A stretch of DNA of 5,521 nt from the NCBI RefSeq assembly GCF_938040115.1, contig NZ_CALHXD010000210.1, forward strand, positions 1-5,521. Reading direction: 5' to 3'. The first letter of the stretch is position 1, and each line of letters starts with the position of its first letter. The notes beneath the pieces are model-generated. The model searched no databases. It had not been told where the DNA came from and saw only the letters and a program-made list of their open reading frames with translations. Source of the DNA: an uncultured Campylobacter sp. Lineage in GTDB: Bacteria; Campylobacterota; Campylobacteria; Campylobacterales; Campylobacteraceae. Positions 1-5,462 of this stretch are shown piece by piece. The translations under genes were made by a program, and so were the position numbers.

Positions 1-1
1 C

Positions 2-172
2 AAAAATAGCATCAAGGATATCAAAAATATTATCAAAAACAAGGGAATAATGATGCAAAGAAAAGACAAAAAAGGCAACATAGTGAACGTCGGTATTGGC
101 GAGGCCGCTGACATCTATTTAGAAGGACTAATAAAAATGATGACAAACAGCTTAATGTTTGAGGAAATTTAG
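2..172 (+). CDS. C-terminal end of an unrecognised protein (5' truncated by window edge)
   Basis: An open frame runs from the left edge to a TAG stop at 170-172, giving the last 56 residues of a protein whose beginning lies outside the window. The visible part is rich in Lys, Asn, Ile and Met. It has a basic patch (MMQRKDKKGN), then a stretch that could form a helix (GEAADIYLEGLIKMM), and ends in NSLMFEEI. I recognise no family or catalytic motif. Its GC is about 33% by hand count, clearly below the genes to its right, which may mean a laterally acquired or prophage gene, but 171 bases is a small sample. It converges on sixA and the two stop codons share bases. Internal ATGs at 50 and 53 lack a good Shine-Dalgarno sequence, so a separate small gene starting there is less likely than a longer truncated one. 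Moderately sure it is coding; function unknown. Confidence 0.55.
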   Translation, partial: KNSIKDIKNIIKNKGIMMQRKDKKGNIVNVGIGEAADIYLEGLIKMMTNSLMFEEI

Positions 173-660
173 CTCTTTTTATGCTTTTTAGGGTAGTCGA
201 AAAACAAGGCCTTTGCGCCGTGTTCTTTTAGCTCCTTGAAGCTGCCGTCAAATTCGACGCAAAAGATGCCGCATGTAGGTATATTTCCGATCGCAGCGTC
301 GCTTAAAAGCTCGCAAATTTCAGTTATAGCGTCGTTGTGGGCTATGACAAATATGCTATGAAATTTGTCGTCAAGCTCTCTTACAAAAGTCAAAAGATCA
401 TGCGTCTGCGCTCCGTATAGTTCGTCTTTAAATTTGATTTTCTTCTTAAATTTGACTGCTTCGGTTAGCTTTTGAGCCGTTTTAGCGCAGCGTTTGGCGG
501 GACTGGCAAATATCGCGTCCGCCTTCACCTCATGCTTTTTTAGCCGTTCGCACATCAGCGCTAGATCCTTTTTGCCTCGTTCGCTTAGATCGCGCTCAAA
601 GTCGCTGCCTTCACCCTCTTCTACGGCTTTTGCGTGCCTGATAAAGTAGATTTTTTTCAT
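169..660 (-). CDS. sixA: SixA-type phosphohistidine phosphatase (histidine phosphatase superfamily)
   Basis: This 163-residue protein is predicted to be a small cytoplasmic phosphatase that removes phosphate from phosphohistidine on a carrier or signalling protein. The N-terminus has the superfamily motif IRHA (R8, H9), where H9 would be the phospho-accepting nucleophile. It is followed by the SixA-typical DFERDLSERGKKD (20-32), ASPAKRCAKTA with the second phosphate-binding Arg (R57), an acidic DELYGA (79-84) that would hold the general acid, and the second catalytic His in IAHND (H108). The end, IPTCGIFCVEFDG and FFDYPKKH, is also typical, and the length fits single-domain SixA. The ATG directly follows the stop of the DUF455 gene (TAAATG), so it is last in a rhomboid/DUF455/sixA operon. 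In E. coli SixA acts on phosphohistidine proteins such as ArcB and the nitrogen-related phosphotransferase system. The substrate here is not evident. Confident in family, less in the precise substrate class. Confidence 0.85.
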   Translation of the reverse strand: MKKIYFIRHAKAVEEGEGSDFERDLSERGKKDLALMCERLKKHEVKADAIFASPAKRCAKTAQKLTEAVKFKKKIKFKDELYGAQTHDLLTFVRELDDKFHSIFVIAHNDAITEICELLSDAAIGNIPTCGIFCVEFDGSFKELKEHGAKALFFDYPKKHKKS

Positions 661-1500
661 TTATACCACCTTTTTGGCCTTTGATAGATTTTTTATGCGC
701 TCGATCTCTGCCTCGCTAAAGCCTGATTTTAGTCGCGCGCTCACGTTTAGCTCGCGGGACTGCAAAAAGGCTTTAGGGTAGATTTTTTGTACGATTTGCG
801 CGTAAATTTCGGGGCTTACGCCCTCTTTTTCGCAGGCAAATTTAAACCAACGATCGCCCTTTGAGACGTGCGAGATCTCCTCGTCTAAGATGACTTGCAA
901 AATTTCGCAAAGCCGCGCCTTGCTCTTGTCTTTTTCGCACTCGGTTTCCAGCTTTTTTAGCATAAAAGCGTTTGCGTCAAGGCCATTTGCCTCCATATAT
1001 CTAGGCAGCACCGCCATGCGCTCGAGCAGCGACGCGGAGGTATTTTGCAAAGCGATAAAAAGCCCGTCGTGTACGGTAAAATCGCCGTATTTCACGCCAA
1101 ATTTAGCCATGTGATCCTCGATCATCTTAAAGTGCCTGATCTCATCCTCGGCGACCTCTAGCCAGTCGTCATAGTAGGCTTTTGGTAGCGCGCGAAAGCG
1201 ATACGCCGCATCTAACGCGATATCTACGGCGCTGTATTCGATGTGCGCGATCGAGTGAAGGAAGGCTTTTTGCTTGTCCGCTTGCTTTTTACCGCCGATT
1301 TCTCTCATCGCTACAACCTCGCAAAATGCCTCGTAGCTTGGGCGTTTTAGCGGTTTTATCTCGTCAAATTTACCGCCCTCTTCTATTTGCGCGTCAAATT
1401 TACCGGCCTTGTATTCGGCGTAAAATCGTTTAAATTTATCAAATTTAAGCTCCTTGTCGCCGCACTCTAAAATTTCCCAAATTTGATCGAAAAATCTCAT
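661..1500 (-). CDS. DUF455 family ferritin-like protein
   Basis: This 279-residue soluble protein matches my memory of the DUF455 (PF04305, COG2833) family, ferritin-like helical-bundle proteins of unknown biochemical role. The bundle spans roughly residues 75-225. Visible candidate metal ligands are HIEYSAVD (H86, E88), the first ExxH in EVAEDEIRHF (E120, H123), a Glu in LLERMAVLPRYME (E160), and the second ExxH in LDEEISHV (E208, H211). This is the spacing expected of a carboxylate-bridged di-iron site. The N-terminal 70 residues are charged, and the C-terminal tail is Lys-rich and ends KAKKVV. There is no signal peptide or membrane segment, so a cytoplasmic location is inferred. The ATG overlaps the rhomboid stop (ATGA), and sixA starts right after its TAA, so all three are probably translated from one mRNA. 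An oxidoreductase or iron-binding role is possible, but nothing here shows the substrate. Confidence 0.8.
   Translation of the reverse strand: MRFFDQIWEILECGDKELKFDKFKRFYAEYKAGKFDAQIEEGGKFDEIKPLKRPSYEAFCEVVAMREIGGKKQADKQKAFLHSIAHIEYSAVDIALDAAYRFRALPKAYYDDWLEVAEDEIRHFKMIEDHMAKFGVKYGDFTVHDGLFIALQNTSASLLERMAVLPRYMEANGLDANAFMLKKLETECEKDKSKARLCEILQVILDEEISHVSKGDRWFKFACEKEGVSPEIYAQIVQKIYPKAFLQSRELNVSARLKSGFSEAEIERIKNLSKAKKVV
666..672 (-). promoter_or_regulatory. Ribosome binding site for sixA inside the end of the DUF455 gene
   Basis: On the minus strand AAGGTGG lies 5 bases before the sixA ATG. It is made of the Lys-Val-Val codons that close the DUF455 protein. This supports the sixA start and suggests translational coupling. 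Confidence 0.65.
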
Positions 1501-2030
1501 TTTATCACCTTAAATTTTACCCCGAAATATCCTAAAGCAAAGCCGATGATATGCGCGTACCAGGCGACGTTTACGCCCATAGCCACTGGTGCGAAGCTCA
1601 TTAGCAAGATGGCGATTATTAGCCCTTTTCTGCTACTCGCGTCCAAAAACGCCAAAACTCCCAGCAACAGACTGATCGCGCCGCTAGCTCCGACTAAATT
1701 TATAAAAGTTCCGTTAGTTTTAAACATAACATAAATATAAATAAAACTAAGCAGCGAAGTCAAAACGCCTCCGACGCAGTAAACGACGGCAAATTTTTCG
1801 CTGCCGTAGTACCGCTCAAGAAGCGATCCAAACTGATACAAAACCGCCATATTCATCAGCAGATGGGCCAAATTTGCATGCATAAACATCGAAGTCGCAG
1901 GCTGCCAGACGTAAAGTCCGTCCGTGAAAAACATATTTAGCCCAAGCGTCGCGTTAGTGCCGCAAATGCCGCAGTAAACGGCAAAATATACTAGACAATT
2001 TAACGCGATGAGCGATATCGTAGCTTCCAA
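1497..2030 (-). CDS. Rhomboid family intramembrane serine protease
   Basis: A 177-residue integral inner-membrane protein predicted to cut substrate proteins within or near their transmembrane segments. It has the compact six-helix bacterial rhomboid core with no extra domain. Hydrophobic segments lie near 4-22, 46-67, 79-102, 110-128, 136-152 and 154-171. The active site is complete: the helix-2 motif MHANLAHLLMNM supplies H56 and N60 (oxyanion site), GASGAIS in helix 4 supplies the nucleophile S116, and YAHIIGFALGY in helix 6 supplies the catalytic H160. The start is TTG, chosen because AAGGAG sits 6 bases before it and the first membrane helix begins directly after. It is the first gene of the run into DUF455 (4-base ATGA overlap) and sixA, and lies 52 bases after the lipoprotein stop. 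The substrate is unknown. Confident in the family; the physiological role cannot be told from sequence. Confidence 0.9.
   Translation of the reverse strand: MEATISLIALNCLVYFAVYCGICGTNATLGLNMFFTDGLYVWQPATSMFMHANLAHLLMNMAVLYQFGSLLERYYGSEKFAVVYCVGGVLTSLLSFIYIYVMFKTNGTFINLVGASGAISLLLGVLAFLDASSRKGLIIAILLMSFAPVAMGVNVAWYAHIIGFALGYFGVKFKVIK
1506..1511 (-). promoter_or_regulatory. Ribosome binding site for the DUF455 gene inside the rhomboid gene
   Basis: AAGGTG on the minus strand lies 5 bases before the DUF455 ATG. It is formed by the Lys-Val codons near the end of the rhomboid reading frame. Together with the ATGA overlap it supports this start and coupled translation. Confidence 0.65.
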
Positions 2031-2036
2031 AAACGG

Positions 2037-2042
2037 CTCCTT
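2037..2042 (-). promoter_or_regulatory. Shine-Dalgarno that fixes the TTG start of the rhomboid gene
   Basis: AAGGAG on the minus strand is followed by a 6-base spacer and then TTG at 2030-2028. No ATG in this frame lies between it and the first membrane helix, so this site is the main reason for accepting a TTG start. Confidence 0.7.
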
Positions 2043-2054
2043 TTTAAAGGCTTT

Positions 2055-2060
2055 ATCATA
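2055..2060 (-). promoter_or_regulatory. Possible -10 element for the rhomboid/DUF455/sixA operon
   Basis: The minus strand reads TATGAT here, 24 bases before the TTG, preceded by an A/T-rich stretch without a recognisable -35. This fits the Campylobacter pattern, where sigma70 promoters often have only a -10 and a T-rich upstream region. The whole spacer is A/T-rich, so chance matches are likely. Read-through from the lipoprotein gene is the alternative. Confidence 0.35.
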
Positions 2061-2082
2061 TAAAATTTAGACATAAATTTAG

Positions 2083-2742
2083 CTAAAAATTAACCTTGCC
2101 AAAGCCGGCGAATCTGTTCGACGTTAGGCAAGTAGCGTCGCCGCCTTTACACGCTACGATATAGGAGTTTACCTCTTTACCGCCTATTTTATGGCTATTT
2201 TTTTGAAATAGATTTATAAATCCGCTTTTGTTTTTGCCTCTGGTATTATGCATAAATCTTATAGTTCCATCATCTTCTATGCGGTCTATGATGCCAAGGT
2301 GGGTTATGATTTGCTTGTTTTTGCCTTTGGTTTGACTCGTAGTGTTGTTAAAAAACACCAAATCTCCGAGCTTTGGGCTTGTTTGCGAGATCAAATTTCG
2401 CTTTTTGTAAAAATTATAAATGGCTTGCGATTTTGATCCTTGTTCGCCGTAAAATTTGAGCAAATTCGTCTCGGAAAAGTAAACGTTGTTTATGTTTTTA
2501 TTTACGAGAGAGACGAAACCCGAGCAGTCTCCGCCGTCTTTTTTGCCTAAAAAGCCTTGCATAAAATTTGAAAGCGCTTTGCCGCCCAGATCGTTAAATA
2601 CGTCTTGCTGCGAGTTTAAAAATCTCGCGTTTAAAATCTGTCCGCTTTGATCGGTCGGGTAAATTTTGGGCGCATTGTTCGCGCATCCGCTAAAAATCAA
2701 AGCCGCAACCGGCGCTAGCGGCAAAAAAATGGTAAATTTCAT
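2083..2742 (-). CDS. NlpC/P60-family cell-wall hydrolase, predicted lipoprotein
   Basis: A 219-residue protein that probably cleaves peptide stems of peptidoglycan from a membrane-anchored position in the periplasm. The N-terminus is a lipoprotein signal, MKF then a hydrophobic stretch to LIFSGC. C20 would be the lipidated residue, although Phe at -3 of the lipobox is not ideal. The NlpC/P60 domain covers about 65-200. GGDCSGFVSLV carries the nucleophile C73, KLGDLVFF (124-131) is the usual strand, ITHLGIID supplies H148, and RFMHN supplies the third polar residue (H165 or N166). There is no SH3 or LysM domain, so it is a minimal one-domain enzyme. The ATG has AGGAT 7 bases upstream. Hand-counted GC is about 40%, lower than neighbouring genes. 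It is divergent from murA, so peptidoglycan synthesis and trimming genes share one spacer. The cleaved bond is inferred from family knowledge only. Confidence 0.85.
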   Translation of the reverse strand: MKFTIFLPLAPVAALIFSGCANNAPKIYPTDQSGQILNARFLNSQQDVFNDLGGKALSNFMQGFLGKKDGGDCSGFVSLVNKNINNVYFSETNLLKFYGEQGSKSQAIYNFYKKRNLISQTSPKLGDLVFFNNTTSQTKGKNKQIITHLGIIDRIEDDGTIRFMHNTRGKNKSGFINLFQKNSHKIGGKEVNSYIVACKGGDATCLTSNRFAGFGKVNF

Positions 2743-2791
2743 TTAAATCATCCTATTTTATATTTAAATTTCAAGGCGAAGTATCTTGTGA

Positions 2792-2879
2792 TAAATTTAA
2801 ATGTTTCGACGAAATTTTCGACCGAAGATAGAACATAATAGTTCATCAAGGGAGAAAATTTCTAGATCATTTAAATTTA
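2792..2879. repeat. 12-bp inverted repeat in the lipoprotein/murA spacer
   Basis: TAAATTTAAATG at 2792-2803 and its exact reverse complement at 2868-2879 are separated by 64 bases. The arms are pure A/T apart from one base. AAATTT is common in this genome, so this may be compositional, or it may be paired operator half-sites. Confidence 0.35.
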
Positions 2880-2949
2880 CCCAAGAGACAAGCCGTAGAG
2901 ACGAACAGCCTAAAAGCAAGATTATATAAATAAATCGGTAAATATCGGC

Positions 2950-2965
2950 ATAAATTTAAATTTAT
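2950..2965. repeat. 16-bp perfect palindrome upstream of the murA -10
   Basis: ATAAATTTAAATTTAT is identical to its reverse complement. Its right end lies 14 bases before the murA -10, so it spans the -35 zone and is well placed to be an operator or a curved A/T element. The all-A/T composition means chance cannot be excluded. Confidence 0.4.
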
Positions 2966-2979
2966 AAGCTAAATTTCAC

Positions 2980-3003
2980 TATACTTTGGATTTTATTTAA
3001 GGA
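2980..3003 (+). promoter_or_regulatory. murA promoter -10 (TATACT) and Shine-Dalgarno (AAGGA)
   Basis: TATACT at 2980-2985 matches the sigma70 -10 at five of six bases. It would start transcription near 2992, leaving a leader of about 18 bases. AAGGA at 2999-3003 lies 6 bases before the first ATG (3010) and 9 before the second (3013). There is no recognisable -35, which is normal in Campylobacter. Confidence 0.55.
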
Positions 3004-3009
3004 TTTAAG

Positions 3010-4278
3010 ATGATGCATTATTTAGAAATCGAAGGAAACGCGAAACTAGGCGGCGAAGTCGCCATAAGCGGAGCGAAAAACGCCGCCCTGCCCCTGATAG
3101 CTGCGGCTCTAATCATAAAAAACGACGTTACGCTAAAAAATATGCCAAACGTCGCCGATATAAAAACATTGGCTACTTTGCTTGTAAATTTGGGCGTAAA
3201 GTGCGAATTTACGGACGATCACACTCTAAAAATCAACTCAAACTACGTTAGCTCCACGAAGGCCAACTACGACATCGTGCGCAAAATGCGCGCCTCTATC
3301 CTGGTTCTTGGCCCGCTACTAGCTAGGTTTGGCCACTGTGAGGTGAGTTTGCCCGGCGGCTGCGCGATCGGACAAAGACCGATCGATCTACACTTAAGCG
3401 CGCTTGAAAAAATGGGCGCAAATATCGAAATAAAACAAGGCTACGTCGTCGCCACCGCGCCTGACGGGCTAAAAGGCGCGCAGATCGTGTTTGACAAGAT
3501 CACGGTAACGGGGAGCGAAAACATCATAATGGCCGCCGCGCTCGCTCACGGCACGACGCATCTAATCAACGTCGCTAAAGAGCCCGAGGTGGTGCAGCTT
3601 TGCGAGGTTTTGGCAGCTGGCGGCGTGAAGATCGAGGGTATCGGCACGGACGAGCTGGTGATAGAAGGCACGGATAGGCGCCTGCTGGATGTGGGCGAGA
3701 TAACGGTCATCCCCGATAGGATCGAAGCGGGAACGTATCTTTGCGCCGGGGCGATCACGAACTCGCAAGTAACTATCGCGAACGCCAATGCCGCGCATCT
3801 GCGAGCCGTGCTTACTAAATTTAACCAAATGGGCTTTGAAACCGTCGTAAACGGCGATAAAATCACGATAATGCCGGCTAAAAACGTAAATCCCGTCGAG
3901 ATCGTGACGACTGAGTTTCCGGGTTTTCCGACCGATATGCAGGCGCAGTTTATGGCGCTCTCGCTCATAGCAAACGGCGTTAGCACGATCGACGAGAGGC
4001 TTTTTGAGAACCGATTTATGCACGTTAGCGAGCTCACGCGTATGGGTGCGGATATCCGTCTAAACGGCCACATCGCGACGATCTACGGCGGAGGCAAGAT
4101 AAACGCCGCAGACGTGATGGCTACCGATCTGCGCGCAAGCTCTGCCCTGGTGCTAGCGGCCCTTGCCGCAAACGGAACTAGCCGCGTGCATAGAATTTAC
4201 CACCTAGATAGAGGCTACGAGGGGCTAGAGCGCAAACTAGCGGCTCTGGGCGCAAAAATACGCAGGCTGGAGGAGTAA
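3010..4278 (+). CDS. murA: UDP-N-acetylglucosamine 1-carboxyvinyltransferase
   Basis: MurA (EC 2.5.1.7) transfers the enolpyruvyl group of phosphoenolpyruvate to UDP-GlcNAc in the cytoplasm, the first committed step of peptidoglycan synthesis and the target of fosfomycin. The 422 residues span the full EPSP-synthase-like fold of two inside-out barrels. Landmarks are ISGAKNAALPL with K23 and N24 for substrate binding, VRKMRASILVLGPLLARFG (90-108), the mobile loop LPGGCAIGQRPIDLH with catalytic C118, ITVTGSENIIMAAALA, IPDRIEAGTYLCAGA, FPTDMQAQFMAL with D309 (equivalent to the E. coli catalytic Asp), and ATDLRASSALVLAALAANG near the end. C118 predicts a normal fosfomycin-sensitive active site. 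ATGATG gives two possible starts; both fit the Shine-Dalgarno, and the first is annotated. moeA follows after one base, so the two are probably cotranscribed. All key residues are intact. Confidence 0.97.
   Translation: MMHYLEIEGNAKLGGEVAISGAKNAALPLIAAALIIKNDVTLKNMPNVADIKTLATLLVNLGVKCEFTDDHTLKINSNYVSSTKANYDIVRKMRASILVLGPLLARFGHCEVSLPGGCAIGQRPIDLHLSALEKMGANIEIKQGYVVATAPDGLKGAQIVFDKITVTGSENIIMAAALAHGTTHLINVAKEPEVVQLCEVLAAGGVKIEGIGTDELVIEGTDRRLLDVGEITVIPDRIEAGTYLCAGAITNSQVTIANANAAHLRAVLTKFNQMGFETVVNGDKITIMPAKNVNPVEIVTTEFPGFPTDMQAQFMALSLIANGVSTIDERLFENRFMHVSELTRMGADIRLNGHIATIYGGGKINAADVMATDLRASSALVLAALAANGTSRVHRIYHLDRGYEGLERKLAALGAKIRRLEE
4269..4275 (+). promoter_or_regulatory. Ribosome binding site for moeA inside the 3' end of murA
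   Basis: GGAGGAG lies 4 bases before the moeA ATG. Its GAGGAG part is the final Glu-Glu codons of murA. The strong site and one-base intergenic gap point to coupled translation and settle the moeA start. Confidence 0.75.
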
Positions 4279-4279
4279 A

Positions 4280-5437
4280 ATGACGCTAGAGCTTGCTCAA
4301 AATTTGATCCTAGAAAAAGCTAAATTTGACGGCTGCGGCGAGTTTGCCAGCCTTGAGCGCGCGACGGGCAAAATTTTGGCACAGGACGTCGTTGCCGTTA
4401 AAAATTTGCCCTCCTTCGACAACGCCGCGATGGACGGCTACGCGTTTAAATTTGACGATTTAAACAAGCCGTTAAGCGTCGCAGCGACCGTGTTAGCTGG
4501 CGATGAGGCTGAAATCACGCTAAAAAAAGGCGAATGCGTAAAGATAATGACGGGCGCAAAAATGCCGACGAATGCCGATGCCGTCGTACCTTTTGAAGAC
4601 GCTATTTTGCAGGACGGCAAGCTCTCGCCGCAAAGCAAAGTCAAAAAATTTAACGCCCTAAGATATAAGGGCGAAGAGGTCAAAGCTGGTGAAATTTTGC
4701 TAAAAAAAGGCGAAATTTTAACGCCCGCAAGAGTAATGATGCTAGCTGCTCAGGGCATCTACTGCGTCTGCGTGGAGCGCGAGCTAAAGATCGGTATATT
4801 TTCAAGTGGCGACGAGGTGGTCGAGCCGTGGCAAAACGCTAGCGAGGAGCAAATATATAACGCAAACGGCGCAGGTATCGCATCACTGCTTCAAAGTTTC
4901 GGCTTTACTAGCTCGTACGCGGGCATCATAAAAGACGACCTAAAAAGTACTACTCGCGCGCTTGAGACGGCTGAATTTGACGTCATCATAACAAGCGGCG
5001 GGGCGAGCAAGGGTGAGGCTGATTTTATGAAAACGGCGCTTTTAAATTTGGGTTTTAGCGAGCTTTTTGACGGCGTAAATATCCGCCCCGGACGTCCGAG
5101 TAAAGCCTTTATAAAAGATAAAAAAATTGTCTTTATCCTGCCGGGAAATCCGATGGCGGCGTTTTTGATGTGCTTTTTGCTGATCGTTCCTTTTTTAAAG
5201 GGCGCGCGACTTGAAAAATTTGACGCCGTTTTAAGCCAAGACGTAAAAATAAAATCTGGACGCCAAAATATCGTGCTAGGCAGCTTTTGCGAAGGCAAAT
5301 TTAGCGTGACGGATAATAATAAATTCGGCTCAGGCATGATAACTCCGCTCATCAAAAGTAACGCCGTTTTGGTAACAAACGAGAGTCTCGGCGAGCTAAA
5401 AATGGGCGAAATCGTAAAAATTTTGAAATTTTCTTGA
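4280..5437 (+). CDS. moeA: Molybdopterin molybdenumtransferase (MoeA)
   Basis: MoeA (EC 2.10.1.1) inserts molybdate into adenylylated molybdopterin, the last general step of molybdenum cofactor synthesis, in the cytoplasm. The 385 residues cover the usual four-domain layout. Family motifs in order are LPSFDNAAMDGYAF (43-56), VKIMTGAKMPTNADAVVPFED (87-107), IFSSGDEVVEP around D178, IYNANG, the MoaB/Mog-like binding loop ITSGGASKGEADFM with D248 (equivalent to the E. coli catalytic Asp), RPGRPSKAF (270-277), and ILPGNPMAAF (286-295), followed by a C-terminal domain of about 75 residues. Nothing essential is missing. It is probably cotranscribed with murA, although the pathways are unrelated; I recall the same murA-moeA pairing in C. 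jejuni. The cofactor would serve enzymes such as formate dehydrogenase or nitrate reductase. A 16-base sequence encoding LKKGE occurs twice within the gene. The TGA stop overlaps the tRNA promoter. Confidence 0.96.
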   Translation: MTLELAQNLILEKAKFDGCGEFASLERATGKILAQDVVAVKNLPSFDNAAMDGYAFKFDDLNKPLSVAATVLAGDEAEITLKKGECVKIMTGAKMPTNADAVVPFEDAILQDGKLSPQSKVKKFNALRYKGEEVKAGEILLKKGEILTPARVMMLAAQGIYCVCVERELKIGIFSSGDEVVEPWQNASEEQIYNANGAGIASLLQSFGFTSSYAGIIKDDLKSTTRALETAEFDVIITSGGASKGEADFMKTALLNLGFSELFDGVNIRPGRPSKAFIKDKKIVFILPGNPMAAFLMCFLLIVPFLKGARLEKFDAVLSQDVKIKSGRQNIVLGSFCEGKFSVTDNNKFGSGMITPLIKSNAVLVTNESLGELKMGEIVKILKFS

Positions 5438-5462
5438 CAAATGAAAACGTTTTTGCTAAAAT
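5434..5462 (+). promoter_or_regulatory. Sigma70 promoter of the tRNA-Gly gene
   Basis: TTGACA at 5434-5439 (perfect -35) is separated by exactly 17 bases from TAAAAT at 5457-5462, which is preceded by TGC (extended -10). Transcription should begin near 5469, about 12 bases before the mature tRNA, with a GC-containing discriminator (GCGACT) after the -10, as often seen at growth-controlled stable RNA promoters. The -35 overlaps the moeA TGA stop. Confidence 0.8.

Larger units (their letters stand above)
2743..3009. other. AT-rich divergent spacer between the lipoprotein gene and murA
   Basis: This 267-base spacer must hold the control regions of two divergent genes. Visible are the murA -10 and ribosome binding site at its right end, the lipoprotein ribosome binding site AGGAT (2750-2754, minus strand) at its left end, and repeated AAATTTAAAT-type words. 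I could not choose a promoter for the lipoprotein gene: TATAAAAT (2755-2762, minus) is too close to the start to leave room for the Shine-Dalgarno in the transcript, and GATACT (2780-2785, minus) is weak. A 42-codon frame at 2801-2929 has no Shine-Dalgarno and is not called as a gene. No tRNA or riboswitch fold is apparent. Confidence 0.6.

Noticed and set aside
144..161. Possible bidirectional terminator hairpin CAAACA / TGTTTG between the convergent gene ends
   Set aside because: The 6-bp A/T-rich stem is weak and the T-runs on each strand are several bases away from it, so it does not meet an intrinsic terminator pattern.
1182..1433. Plus-strand frames opposite the DUF455 gene, including this one and 890-1114
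   Set aside because: They are antisense to the DUF455 coding sequence with low-complexity or Arg/Cys-rich translations and no family similarity.
1483..1734. Plus-strand frame opposite the rhomboid gene
   Set aside because: Its hydrophobic character only mirrors the membrane helices of the rhomboid on the other strand.
2040..2050. Short CCTTT / AAAGG inverted repeat next to the rhomboid Shine-Dalgarno
   Set aside because: A 5-bp A/T-rich stem is too unstable to be credited as a regulatory hairpin or terminator.
2248..2436. 62-codon plus-strand frame inside the lipoprotein gene
   Set aside because: Antisense to conserved NlpC/P60 motifs, without a supporting Shine-Dalgarno or recognisable product.
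2755..2762. TATAAAAT on the minus strand as the lipoprotein promoter
   Set aside because: A start of transcription about 7 bases downstream would exclude the AGGAT ribosome binding site from the mRNA.
3546..4073. Two overlapping minus-strand frames of 175 and 153 codons opposite murA
   Set aside because: Both lie within the conserved MurA coding sequence, overlap each other and show no family motif.
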